DNA of 64,000 nt, taken from assembly GCA_963169105.1 (NCBI GenBank), contig OY720637.1:55884964-55948963 (forward strand), given 5' to 3'. Both the position numbers and the translations under genes were made by a program. The stretch is from Ceriagrion tenellum. Lineage: Eukaryota; Arthropoda; Insecta; Odonata; Coenagrionidae. The notes under the pieces were generated by a model, which had not been told where the DNA came from, ran no database searches, and saw nothing but the letters and a program-made list of their open reading frames with translations. Positions 1-12,075 of this stretch are shown in pieces. Every line of letters starts with the position of its first letter. The first letter of the stretch is position 1.

Positions 1-3000
1 AATAATCCATGAGAACATGGGTAATTACTCAATTGAAAAGCTTTGGCCAAGGGCAAGAGGCAATTCTAACATGATTGCATTCATGGAAATAAAAAAATTG
101 AGCAGATCGCACAAAATTCTATTTCAAAAGTGGTCGTCTACAACAAATTAATTATTAAAGAATAAAATAACATTGGTTCAAAAAAATATAATTTGATTTG
201 TGCTTCCCAATGGATGACAAATGTTCAATTTTAAATCTTATCCCTGTCTCTCATAAAAAGTATATAATAAATTCAACAGCTCACATTTACAAACTAGTAA
301 CATAAACCAGGAACCTGGATTGACCTTATGACCAATGATTTTTAAACAAAAGAAGTTCCATGACCTAAGTTTCGCTGAAACAGTAACCATTACGTGGCCA
401 TCCCATATTTCTAAAGCCATGCCAAAACTAGTTATGACATTGAAATTTTACCAATATAAATTCCTGCTTCCAATGCCTTAACCTCTGAAAACAACAGGGG
501 AGCTCTCACAGTAATTGACTTCATTAGTGCTATAGGGAACTAAGGAGGCTAAAAGTTTCAGTCCCATTACTGATCTTGATAATCCACGAGTGGTTTATTC
601 TGTCAATATTTTTGCAAACAACATTTTGGTCTCGGCCCGTCCCAACCTGTTTCGTAACCCTTCTTATCCCCATAACCTTCCCCCCTCTCTCTCCCTCAAC
701 CCAAGGTTTCGGCGGCAAGGGTGTGAGAGAATGAATGGGTAACAAGAGTGAAATATGCCTGCGAGCACCAAATCAAGTTAGTGTTTGAATGTGAAAAACC
801 CATATGTGTAGTGAGTGTTCCCCTGTTCTTCCCCCTTTGAACAGCAATGCCCCCTCCTCCACCTCAGCACGAGTATAAAAGCCGCCGAGTGGAACCAAAA
901 AAGCTCTCTTTACGAAAGTTATTATGAAAGTGCACACCAAGAAGGCAGAAAGAGAACGAGAGACGGGGGTAGTATTCTGTGTCAACGAGAGGCAAAAAGG
1001 AGGCAGAACAAGCCGGACATCCGATTCCAAGTTCCCGGAGCGGTGCAAAGAGGGTTCTAGGGGCAGCCATGCTGCACAATTGCCATCCTCCGCATAATAG
1101 GAGAGACCGCATCTAATAGACGAGCCGGGATCCAGCCCGAACCGCAGCACCAGGAAGCGGAAGGTTTCGGCGGTCCACCAAGTCACGTAACGTTGTTATA
1201 CCCCGACCACAGTGTGATACTGCCGTCAATTAGTCCGAGCAATTAGCAATTTTCCCGCCTGCCTCATCATGCACCAGTCTCGGTGGCCTGCATATCGTAC
1301 CGTCATCTCAGTGATTCGTTCTCTACTTTCATGATTATCTGTGCCTAAGATTGCCAAGAAACGGAAATCCATTGTGTTAACGGGATGGACTATATTACCT
1401 CCCAACTGTTTTAAAGAGGACGAAGATCCTCATTGGAATGTGCACACTCGTCACAATTATTGAAATAAGTCCGCTTAACGGCCAGAAATGTTTATCATTG
1501 TTTAAACACTTTTTTTTGAGAATTATAAATGTTCATTCTATGTGGGTTCAATTTTCACCTTCGCATTACTAACATGCTTGAATCATCCCATTGTTACTCA
1601 TCAGGGTTAAGTAAATTCTGTAAGATATTCATGGTTTTTCTAAATACATGTTACTTAATTGTTGAATGAAAGGAAATTGTTTGTTTTTTGTGTGGTATTG
1701 GTGCCCCGACGAAACCGTTCCTTTCAACCAATTCCCTACCCTCATCTACCGCCAAGCCATCATTCGCCCCATCTCAACTCGGGATCTCTTAACACAGGGA
1801 CAAACTGCAATCGGGAATCCCCCGCACTTAAAACAAAAAAAAGTATTCTTTTGGTAAGTCATCCGTCGTGGCAATTGGTCAGAAGTGTGATTTATCGTAT
1901 GGATGGTTCTCGCAGCCTTCAGCTGGGCGACTGACGGTGAACCATTACAATATATGCAAGCATTCCTCAACTCAAGTACAATTTGTACTATAGAATGTTC
2001 TAAAATGACACCTCTTACTCTTCTTTCATACTCTAAATTTGGACTTTCAAACCTTAGTTGGCAAACATTTTTTTTTTATTTCACATGATGGGGCCAAATT
2101 TTGTGATGATAGGCAAGCAAGATGCACAGATGCCAACTTCCCTAATCTTCCATTGACAGTTGAAACTTCCCAACACCAACGGTGCACCTGGCTTCCTATT
2201 ATTACAGACCCTGTACACTAAGTAGTACACTACAAAACAGATGAGCAAAATTGATGTGCACTTAAGAGCAAAAGAATGTCAAAAATGACATATCTGACTG
2301 GAGTCATGTTGGGTGATTTTTATTAAAGGTATCAAATATGCATATCATGAAGTTGTCAACAGCACTGCATTAAATAGCAAACATTAATAATTACATTCTT
2401 GAAAGCATTTAACAACTATACACAAAGAATTCTGCTGTGACTGTTTTTCACCTTCAGAATACTACCTACTGGCAGGCTACAAAAAATTTTGCCAGCAAAC
2501 ACCCACATTAACACATCCACTTTCAACATTGTTTCTGCATGCTTAGGGTCACTGCTGAGTTCATAGATATAGGGACTGATTTTTTTACAGACTTCATGGA
2601 ATAGCTCCCATCGTCTGCTAATTCAATTGGGAAGGGTTGCTTTGGAATTGTAACCAAATGTTTTTCGATTTTTTTGTCCTTTGTCTCTTTTAGAAAACAT
2701 TAGCAAAATTTTTCCCACTTTAATGGTAAAAACTTAAATGACCTCAACTATTAGTGTCCAAAAATGTAATCCCATAATGCTGCTTGTTTCATGTCTTTTG
2801 AGTAATAACTTGCATTATAACAGTATAAATGTGAACTTTCACTTGGTAAAAATTACAAATGCACATGTATTTTGTGTCAGGGTTTCACTCCATACGTAGT
2901 GAAACTATTTTTCTGAACTTCGATTAAGACTTAACATCATTTTGAACAGGATTAAGACCATTTGAAATGAGACATGTATTTATAAACACTTTGTCCTAAA

Positions 3001-3177
3001 AATACACTTACCATGCAATCAAGAGGTTCTATTAAATGTATTACGCTCCATAGGAAAATAACCATTAATTAGTATACGACTCAATTGATCAAGTTTTGTA
3101 CACATCTTATAAATGCATTACAAACAAAAGTCGAGGATTGCCCATATTAAATAATCATGCATGGCTCTAAGTCACCT
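1..3177. other. No gene recognised; AT-rich flank with one GC-richer patch
   Basis: I see no conserved coding region here on either strand. Roughly 530-1250 is GC-richer than its surroundings and holds a 137-codon open frame on the minus strand (1186-773) that matches no family I know. A 13-base word (aaggtttcggcgg) occurs at about 701 and again at about 1164. If the pyrophosphatase gene further along has a distant terminal exon, this is one place it could lie, but I could not find it. Confidence 0.5.
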
Positions 3178-3307
3178 CAGACCTGCACACAATCAATGCT
3201 CGGGTTAGTACTTCTTCGCTATCCCTCCCTGTGTTCCCTATTCAGACCTGCACACAATCAATGCTCGGGTTAGTACTTCTTCGCTATCCCTCCCTGTGTT
3301 CCCTATT
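3178..3307. repeat. Exact 65-bp tandem duplication
   Basis: Bases 3178-3242 are repeated immediately at 3243-3307, with no difference that I can see. Identity of the two copies suggests a recent duplication or an assembly artefact. Neither copy encodes anything recognisable. Confidence 0.9.
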
Positions 3308-3948
3308 CACTATGTTACAGCATACTTAGCAATTTTTATCTCCGAGTGTGGTACAAAACCCATTTTACTAATAACATGCATTAAAAAGGAGAATTGTAAA
3401 TCGACTGAGAGAAGACACTTTTCCTCTGTCTTGACCCCATCTATTGGTATTGACTATAAATTTAAAGGAAGTATGGTCGCAACATGCCACGACATTGACT
3501 GGCAAATTAATAAATTTCACAGACTGAGGTAATTAAAATGATATGGACATAATTGGCAAACAACTAAGCTTACATTTTCAAGTAATAATCCAATAGAATT
3601 TGATATGAAACATACTAAACTAGTGAATCAAAGCATTATTGAATAATCAGTTTTTTGGAGCCTTCTATCTGAAAATTTCTTTCATCTGGTACCATCAAAC
3701 ATGTGCATCAGAGATTCTATAAATATACTTGATTACAGCTAACAGTGATTGAAAAGAGGCTTCACCGGTAGTGATGGCAAAAACGACTCTTAGGTGAGCT
3801 GGCTCACGGCACACTTCAAAGAGCCACTCGCACTGTGCGACTCTTTGGAGGCGTTTTCTTGCGATTTATTTCAGGTAGGGGGGAGGAGAAGCTAACATTT
3901 GAAACAAAACATTTTCCAGATTATCGTTTATAATATTTTACTCCTTGG

Positions 3949-6048
3949 TTACATATTGGCATTTAGGAACAAAATTTGGGATAATTTCTCCCCTGAAAGT
4001 TGATTACATCTCTCCGTGATTATTTAACCAGCTTTGGAAAAAATTCTTTCGCTGGGAACAAAGCTCCCAACCACACAAAGCACTATTTTGGACATATCAT
4101 AGAGCTCTGGGTATAGAGTTTTCCTTTCACCCCACCACTTCAGAGGGTTATCAGTCCGATTATGAAGGGGCTCATGAAGGTATTTATTCACTTCAATTAT
4201 GCCACTTGCTCGTGAATCCGGTTTTTTGTCTACTTTTGCTACATATGAGTCAAATTCTTTCCAAATGTCAGACGTTCCCATTGTTATTCCCACATCAGGA
4301 GCTGCCTGTGGGCAGGTGGTTGATATAATCTCTTTCTCCTTTGTTTTGTTTCCAACCTTGGATATTACCCTTTCCTTGCACCTGTCGAAGGCATTTGGGT
4401 CGGTGAATCCGAACTGTTTGAATTTAGGATCTAGGAATGTTGCTTCTGCTAAAAGTGGATTTTCCTCCACAGTTTTAACTCTCTTGTCCAGTCCTCCTAT
4501 TAATTTTGTTGCAAGTGATGTGGCTTTGCTGGGAATGCCTTCTTTTTTGCCCCAGTCACTACTCCAGTTTTCCAAGGAGCAGGTTAAACAAATAATTTTT
4601 GAAATGGTGACATGCTTCCCACTACTAATTTCTTCGGTGACGTCCTTGAATGGCTTTTAAATCTGGCAGCAGTTGGAAATCAAATCCATTTCACTGCTTG
4701 AGCTGTTTTCAACATCTGGATATTCTATTGCAATGAGTGACATTACTGATTCTTTTACTTCCAACATTCTCTCTAACATCTCGTGGGTAGAATTCCATTT
4801 TGTCTTCCCGCTTTTTTATATTTTTTATTTATCTTCACTACCCCGAATACAGCACAATGGGCCAATTTACATCGGTTGAATAACAGTAACAACGGACGAG
4901 ACACAAACACCCATGTCCTGGGCAGATAATATTCTACCCAAGCGGGACTCGAACCCATGACCCTAGGGTTAGCTGGCGAGGACTTTACCCCTCCGCCACC
5001 GGGGCCGACTGTTTAGTTTAGACCGACGCTTTAGTTTTAAAGTAGGATGCTGCAGCTGTATCTGCATGCTCTTCAATTTTTCTGCTGCTTGTGGGCTTCT
5101 TTTGAAAAACTCCACTATGGACTTCACCTTTGCTACCAAATCTTGAATTTCTGCAAGTCCATGCTGAACAATGAGATTTAAACTGTGGGCAAAGCAGGGG
5201 TAGCTTCTCCACCCAGCTAATTTAATAGCAGCGACAATATTTGCTGCACTATCACTAACCACTGCTACAATATGTTGTTCAATACCCCATTCATGGACAA
5301 CTCTTTTTAATTCATCAGCCAAATTTTTAGCCGTATGCCTCTCAGAATACGGGAAACACTCCAGTAAATTGCTCTTCATTTCACACTCTTCATCAATCAA
5401 GTGCACAGTCCCAGAAATGAAACTTTGATTGGCCTCAGAAGTCCAGCCATCTGTAGTGATACAAAAGTATCTACCAGTTTTTAATTGGTTTCTAAACCCT
5501 TTCTTTCATCATATTAAATAGCTGGGGGATGAGATAATTTGAAATTTTTTTCCTGCTAGGTAAGCAGTAAGAGGTGTTCAATATTACCAAGAACTTTTTA
5601 AAGTGGAAACTCTCAACTAACAGGAATGGCAAATAATTCTCACCAATGTTTCCACCAAAGTAAAATTTATGACTTGCATTTTGCTGGGAGCTTGCTCTCT
5701 ACTACTGCAGATGTACCTACTTGCTCCATCTTGTTGTACCGCATTAGTATCTGTATATGGATATTTATTAGGGGTTCAACATCATTTATAAACATCAACA
5801 GTCATTGAATCTGTAATACCACTTGTCAGTTGATATCATCTGAGAAATGAATTCATATTTTATTGACAATTAATCAATATTAAATACATACCCAATCACA
5901 CTAAAATTATAGGGTGTGCATACGCAAATGTCTTGTCAAATTGAAATTGCTACCACCTTTATGGGATAACATCTTTGAACAAAATTGCACTTTGCTTGCC
6001 CAGATCTGGTTTCTTTGAAGTACTCCCAAACTCGAATGGTTTTTTGTT
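3949..6048 (-). pseudogene. hAT transposase (BED finger, RNase-H-like core, C-terminal dimerisation region), broken
   Basis: Reading down from 6048, a BED zinc finger (VWEYFKETRSGQAKC, then the second half ending HLRMH) is split between two frames near 5980. A decayed stretch follows (5830-5560, with the hAT-like word LPSRK). The catalytic core at 5500-5010 contains TTDGWTSEANQ, VVSDSAANIV and the CFAHSLNL motif. After the SINE, WNSTHEMLERM resumes at about 4790, and the dimerisation region (NPLKWWGE, VPSERIFSKAG) runs to 4024. A stop codon sits directly after FSKAG; beyond it the frame continues ITERCNQLS to a natural stop at 3949. The start codon and first four codons lie beyond the piggyBac insertion, at 10853-10864. 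The copy resembles ZBED1-like hAT transposases and is dead. Confidence 0.88.
4812..5008 (-). mobile_element. tRNA-derived SINE inside the hAT transposase
   Basis: Read on the minus strand from 5008, the sequence starts like a tRNA. An A-box-like TGGCGGAGGGG is followed about 30 bases later by a B box, GGTTCGAGTCCCGC. A tRNA-unrelated body and an A/T-rich tail of the ATAAATAAAAAA type end near 4812. The insertion separates the CFAHSLNL half of the hAT transposase from the WNSTHEM part. I could not define a clear target duplication, so the exact ends are uncertain by several bases. Confidence 0.75.
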
Positions 6049-6357
6049 TTAACCGCTTCCCTGACATGTTTTTTTCCAAGAGTTCGACCAAAAAAAGACA
6101 TATTTTTTTATTTAATTTTTTACACATTTACCATATACGAAAATAGGACTCATGAAAATTTTTGCTCAAAAATTTATATTTACTTCGTTATTTTACCCTT
6201 TAGAATATCCTAAATACTATATTTTTGGACATCAAATTCATTGCCTATTCTTGAATTATGAAATCAAAACAATTTTGAACTATTTTATTTCAAAATTTCG
6301 TGAAATATAAATATGAAATCACCAACCAAACACTTATAAAATCACTTTCTAGTTCAT

Positions 6358-8013
6358 TCAGATTTTTTGAGTGGTGTGATATAGGCGGAAGCAGGGGGCC
6401 ACACATTAGGACACTTCACACTGAGGGCAAAGGTATCTTGTTTCCCGGCGCACTTCTTTCCCCCTCGCGTCGCGCTTACTACAGCACACCACGCACTGTC
6501 TGGTTGGGTTGGCCTTCTTCTCACTCGGAGGGATTAGGTCGGGAAAGTGCCTCTCGGTGAGTCGGCGAGGGTGGGGCTGTGCGGGTGGCCTACCCGCCCT
6601 TGGGGACACTATGTCGGGATGGTACGTCTCAATCAATTGTTCGATTAGCTCGAGACGATGTTCCAAGTGGACTTTGGGACCACCAGACTTTCGGTAGAGC
6701 ACGAATGAGTTCCACAGGGCTAATTCTAAAAGATGGAAAAAAATTTTTTTGTAATATTTTTTTCCTCTTTTTCGGGGAATAGGGTAATCAGCCAGATGTT
6801 GGTCTACACGGTCCACTCCCCCATGGTATCATTATAATCAATTACAACCTTCGGCTTTACTCTAATTTTGCCCCTTTTTTCCACACGATCCATTATATTG
6901 TTGTGGACTGTTGATAAAAGGGTCACCTCTTTTTTATCTTTCCACCGAAGCACCATGACTTTTCCTTTGGAGGAAGCAATCACCTCTCCCTTCTTCAATT
7001 TTCTGTCTCTGAAAGTTTTCGGTATTCCCCTTCGAGTTTTTCTCACTGTACTGTACGTGTCGGTTGCCCGAGAAACCAGCAAAGTAGCCAATTCAGGAGA
7101 ACTATAAAAATTGTCCGTTGTCAAACAGTAGCCTTTGTCAAGTAATGGCCTCATCAATGCCATCACTACTTGTGATGACATAGGCATTTGGTCGAACTCT
7201 CGGTCCAATACGGTTCCTCTTCCCGTGTAAATGATACTCGACCACACGTATCCACTTCTCGATTCGCACAAAATAAACATTTTTATGCCAAACCTAGCCC
7301 TTTTTAGTGCCATGAATTGTCGCCAACCCAACCTTCCCTTGTATAAAAGTAAACTTTCATCTATGGTGACATCTCTACCAGGTGTGTACAATGCCTTGAA
7401 CTTTTCCTCCAATTTTTGGTATATCGGCCATATTTTGTTGAGTTTTGGATGTGGGTGTGTTTCGGGATTATACGTAGCATTATTGGTGAAATGTAAATAT
7501 TGCCTTATTTTCACAAATCTTCGGTAAGACATTGTCTGACCGAAAAAGGGAGAAGCAAGTATTGGCCTACTTGACCAATAAAACTCCGTGTCGGGTTTTC
7601 GTATTATGCTTTGCAGCATTACAAGAGCCAAAAAAAACAACACGCCACTGACTTTCGCTGCCACTGCTTGGGCCCGATTTATCACGCAGAGAATCACTTG
7701 CATAGCGATTGGTCTCATCGGTTATAAATCCAATGAGTCCATCATCGAAGAAAAGTTCAAAATAATTTAGAGCACCACTATCAGGATCCAGCCGAAAGTT
7801 CATTGATTCTACCCCTTCAAACGTAAACCTGGATGGTGCAGGAGGAGGGTCAGCTGAAGATACTTCTCGCCATTCTTCATCTCGCCAAGGTTCTGCTTCA
7901 TCTTCGGAGTCAGCGCTCGAATCTCCGGAAACACTTGATTCTGAACCAGATTCTTCAATATTCAAGTTCTCGGAATCACTGTAGGAAGTATCTGATTCCT
8001 CACCAGAGTCCAT
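6358..8013 (-). pseudogene. piggyBac transposase with two frameshifts and one nonsense codon
   Basis: The protein starts most plausibly at the ATG at 8011-8013 (MDSGEESD), giving the Asp/Glu/Ser-rich N-terminus usual for the family. The core follows in order: ETNRYA, QYLHFTNN, VTIDESLL (first catalytic Asp), TDNFYSS (second) and MDRVDQHLADY (third Asp region). A Cys-rich C-terminal finger (CVVCCSKR, YLCPQC) ends the protein. Three lesions are visible. A one-base slip lies in a T8 run near 7635. Loss of one G near 6817 turns the expected MGGVD into MGEWTV plus stop. A TAA at about 6404 lies inside the finger, after which CVAPCFRLYHT continues in frame to a stop at 6358. So the copy is inactive, though the damage is slight and recent-looking. 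Confidence 0.92.
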
Positions 8014-8205
8014 CGATGGATGCAAAAGATAACTCAAAAATAATAAAACTGTAAAATAATTTTCCTCCGGGACAACACCTAAATTAGGTGACTGCGATGT
8101 GTAGACGAATGATGGAATACCCTGTGCACACTTCAAAACTCAGAGAAATACTGTTCTCTCAATTTTGGAAGCAAACTAAAGAAATACATCCAAAAACTGG
8201 AATGG

Positions 8206-8229
8206 ATTTCGCACCTAAGTGCGAAATCT
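8206..8229. repeat. Short palindrome
   Basis: A nearly perfect 24-base palindrome (arms gatttcgcac / gtgcgaaatc) lies upstream of the piggyBac transposase start, in the non-coding part of the element. Its role, if any, is unknown. Confidence 0.7.
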
Positions 8230-8579
8230 ATCCTTTATCCTTCCGAAAAACTCAATGGGCCCACTCTGAACGCCCGTAAAGGGACAGATTTTGCACGTGT
8301 GCAGATCCAAGGGTCTTTCAAATAACGGTAATGCCAAAAAGCATGTTTTAGGAATATTGTCGGAGAAAAATCTCCTTTCTTGACGACCCAAGCCATGTTA
8401 TTTTTGCCACGGTCCTACCGATATTCAGTTTTGGTTATCCTGCTACTCGAGGGACAAGGCACCAATCAGTGTTTCACTATGTACAGTCTCTAACCTCAAC
8501 TCAAACTCGATCTACCACATATCCGCACGTTGTATTTATTTTTATTATCGCGAATTGTAATGACGGAACTATATTGAAA

Positions 8580-8894
<315 letters not shown>

Positions 8895-9045
8895 CTGCTT
8901 GGAATCGGCCATCATTTCATCTTCACACCACCATTGTGTTTGTAAATTTTGTGTTCCTATCCACTTTCTTTCTACCTTTCTGTATGAACATTTATGTGAG
9001 TATTTGCCGCTGAGCGGTCTGAGTGAATGAATGTACGATTATATG

Positions 9046-9048
<3 letters not shown>

Positions 9049-9110
<62 letters not shown>
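9049..9110. repeat. Second (TA)n microsatellite
   Basis: A pure TA run of about 60 bases, 155 bases beyond the first tract and directly ahead of the PLE fragment. PLE tails and insertion points are often associated with simple repeats. Confidence 0.9.
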
Positions 9111-9112
<2 letters not shown>

Positions 9113-9235
9113 AGAAAACCATTATTCAGTTAGAAAGTTTGAAATTGTATCTTTTCTAAGTTTATTTTTCGCTAAAAATTTTCAAAATTCCTAGGTCATT
9201 TATCCAACTAACTAGCGGGATTTTTTCACCTAGAA

Positions 9236-9410
9236 AAATTCAAGATTGTCTTTTATGACCCTTCAACTCTAGGAAAAATCCTTTCTAGAAACAAAGGCGA
9301 AATTGATCCCCTCCGTCAGTCTGTTATCTACCATATGAAATGTGGCTCGTGTGGCAAGTGTTATATCGAACAGACGGAAAAGAATTTCATTACCCGTCTG
9401 AACGTACGCA
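9236..9410 (+). pseudogene. Penelope-like element fragment: GIY-YIG endonuclease remnant
   Basis: One frame reads IDPLRQSVIYHMKCGSCGKC and continues YIEQTEKNFITRL. This aligns with the start of the PLE GIY-YIG domain found intact elsewhere in the window (GIYKINCNTC, then AYIGQTRRTLQTRFKEH). The conserved Gly of YIG has become Glu and the reading breaks just after the domain start. The fragment sits between the (TA)n tract and the piggyBac right end, so it is a third layer of nesting. The CT-rich stretch that follows to about 9900 resembles the 3' untranslated part of the intact PLE, but I cannot fix its end. Confidence 0.7.
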
Positions 9411-10724
9411 GTAGATAAAAATCATATGTTGGGACCAGAAAACTAACACGAAACACCTCAATTATCGCACCGAGTGTTTTGGATTCACAAGAGCACAGAA
9501 GATGTTGGAAAAACAACTAAGAATCCTCTCTCATGGCAAAACACCTGCTATAGACGACCCATTCATGTGACTTTCCTGCCGATATTCGTCACCTGGAGAA
9601 TAAGGGTCAAAGACTCGACATTTTGTGGCAAGTTGAATCGTGCAATTGAATGTAATTGTTTATTGAATGAACAAATGTTTGTAACCCACTTCCTCCTTCC
9701 TGACCATCCGTTCCCCCAAACACACTACTCAGACCCACTCCGTTTTACAACCCCCTTCCAATTTTCTCACACCCGGCTAAATGCCCCGCTGCGAAATGCC
9801 CGCTCCCACCCGCCCTCCCTAATCCCTCAACAGCACACCGCCTACCAGCCCCAACCTTTCTTGCCCACACTTTTCCTTCCCCCACCCCCTTTTTTCTCAA
9901 GAAGAGTTGGCCTGTACCCTCCGTATACCTCCTCTTCGCTTTCTCCGTATTTCTCAAGCTATCTTTTTCGATTTTCTCAAAAACTGGTATCTTTTTCTTC
10001 TAACTTGTCTTGTACCTAAAGATGTCTCTGTGAGTGGATTTTGTGTTGTCGCATTCAAAAAGAATACTTGGGGAACGAAACCAAGACCAGGAAATCTCGC
10101 ACCTTTGGGGTGGCTTGAAGTGTTCGATGTGGATGGAAATGAATATACATCTCCCTCTAATCAAATATCCCGAGCTCCTCGTCCATCGCCCCTTTCTATT
10201 TCCTCTGTGCCCAATGGCTGGTGCCCTAACAACCCCTGCCACACGCCTTTTTGCGGCTCGCAGGGTATCATATATATATATCGGTGGAAAATTAACGATT
10301 TGGAATACTAATAAATATTACAACTATAAAAAATCATTCAAAAGAAATTTTGATTCATTATAAATATATAGATATGTATATATATATACGCGTCTATCGT
10401 CAGTAATTTAGTTTCCGTGAAAAACTGAAATCGTTATTTTCGTAGAAAAATGTTTGCGTAAATATTCTTAGAAAACAAGTTGAAGATAAATCAATATAAA
10501 GAATAATAGAAATAACAAAGGAAAAGACACTGCAATTTACCGATGTTAGGAAATAATTCATTTGCCATATTTTGAAGTACGTTACGATTTCCATTGCTGA
10601 AAGGAAAAATAAAATTAACGGCATTACGTATTACGGCATTTGAAATGTCCGCGCGGGAGATGCGTGCGATCGTAAGCCCTCCAGTAGCTCTAGAGACGGC
10701 AGAAACGTGAACTACTAGCATCTA

Positions 10725-10835
10725 CCCGAGTATTTTCGGGCGTGATGCAAAGGAGAGAGAATTCTCCGACGTGCCCGAGTATACTCGGGCACGTCAGAAT
10801 TTGCGACTCCCCGGTGCCCGAGTTAACTCGGGCGC
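10725..10835. repeat. Three CCCGAG...CTCGGG palindromes next to the piggyBac right end
   Basis: Palindromes centred on CCCGAGTATTTTCGGG (10725-10740), CGTGCCCGAGTATACTCGGGCACG minus a base at each end (10771-10792) and GTGCCCGAGTTAACTCGGGC (10814-10833) recur every 44-45 bases. The second and third are followed by a GTCAG word, the last of which merges into the terminal repeat. Internal repeats near piggyBac ends are known transposase-binding or end-pairing sites; that role is inferred here. Nothing similar lies at the other end of the element. Confidence 0.85.
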
Positions 10836-10852
10836 GTCAGGGAAGCGGTTAA

Positions 10853-10864
10853 TCGAGGTGGCAT
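10853..10864 (-). pseudogene. Separated start of the hAT transposase
   Basis: Reading leftward from 10864, ATG CCA CCT CGA runs straight into the TTAA target site. The frame that resumes on the far side of the piggyBac element at 6048 continues into the BED finger. With one copy of TTAA the frame is maintained across the insertion, so this is the probable hAT start codon, now 4.8 kb from its gene. Confidence 0.75.
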
Positions 10865-11779
10865 TTCTATAGCTATACTTACAAGTAAAGCAAGCTTCTA
10901 GTGCCTCCAATTATCAACCTTGATATGGAACGGTCCCCAATTATCAAATTTCAAATCAAATTTTGCTGACACCATAACAGCTGTTTATGTTGCGGTCAGC
11001 GGGCAGGCAGGCAGATCATGAGGCACATGGAACTCCCAAATATATAATATTGTATGCCACTTTTATGATTATTTTGAAGTTGCATTGAAGTCACAATTGT
11101 GCCTTCAATGCAGGGTTTCAATCATGTTAAAGTGGACTTTATACCAGACTAAAATTTTGAGCTTCATCTTCCATACTTAACGATATTTGCCATTGTAATA
11201 TACTATAATAACTATTTAAAACTACGATTTTTAATTTAGTCATGACAGATTTGAGATTTTTCTGTGCTTTTACCATTATAATATTTAGCAGGTTAATCAT
11301 CAGTGATATTATTGCATCCAATTCTACAGATATATTATAACTTTATTACTATAAATCTCTGTATATACTGAGCCTGTTCATTTTTTCACCAAGTGCAGTT
11401 ACTGAGGAAAAGTCCATATGCTGGAAGATGGGTTTATTTTATCTCCTTAGCTAAGAGATGAGGCCAAATGTAATAATTTCATTTTACCAAAACATTCTCT
11501 CAGATAATCATAAGCTATCATGTTATCAATTCATAATGAAATACTCAAATGTAGAATTTATGATGTTTAATGTGGCTGAAAGAGTTTTACGTTTTGGCTA
11601 TAATTTTTATAAAGTTGCCGACGACAAATATACTTTTGGTTCAACCCCTTTTCACTCGAGATTCAAGGAAAAAGAATTAGGATTCGCTCATATGAGATTC
11701 TTTCGAGCAATACATAGAAAAAGAACCAGATTAATCTTTCGAGTAACATGTAAAAAGTTAGTATCGTGCTAGAAAAAAC
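10865..11779. other. hAT 5' region without recognisable features
   Basis: AT-rich sequence between the hAT start codon and the subterminal repeats. I see no coding region. Presumably it holds the promoter and leader of the transposase gene. Confidence 0.5.
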
Positions 11780-12075
11780 TTCCCAAGTTAGGAACGCACT
11801 GTGCCACGCACTCTACTAGACTCACTAAAGGTGCGCTGAGCCTCACGACTCCACAAGACTTCCAGCAGTGTGCGCCGCACTATGCTGGATTGGTGTAAAG
11901 CGACTCCCTCCCCTCCCTCCGCACACTGCTCACTGTGCAGCTGTGCAGAGGGAGAGTCGCGTGAGTGGAGGGAGTCGCGACTCACCAAATAAAGAATCGC
12001 ACCGCTCACCGCTCAATTTGCCAAGTCGCACATTTGAGCTGACTCACTCCCACAGTGCCCATCACTATTCACCGG

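Noticed and set aside
773..1186. 137-codon minus-strand frame in a GC-richer patch
   Set aside because: No recognisable domain, no start or splice context, and an overlapping plus-strand frame of similar quality; probably chance in GC-rich DNA.
5789..5834. A minus-strand stretch encoding STDKWYYRFNDC plus stop, tempting as the missing pyrophosphatase C-terminal exon
   Set aside because: The only nearby acceptor gives the wrong phase for the exon 8 donor, and the stretch lies inside the decayed hAT transposase, 7.6 kb away.
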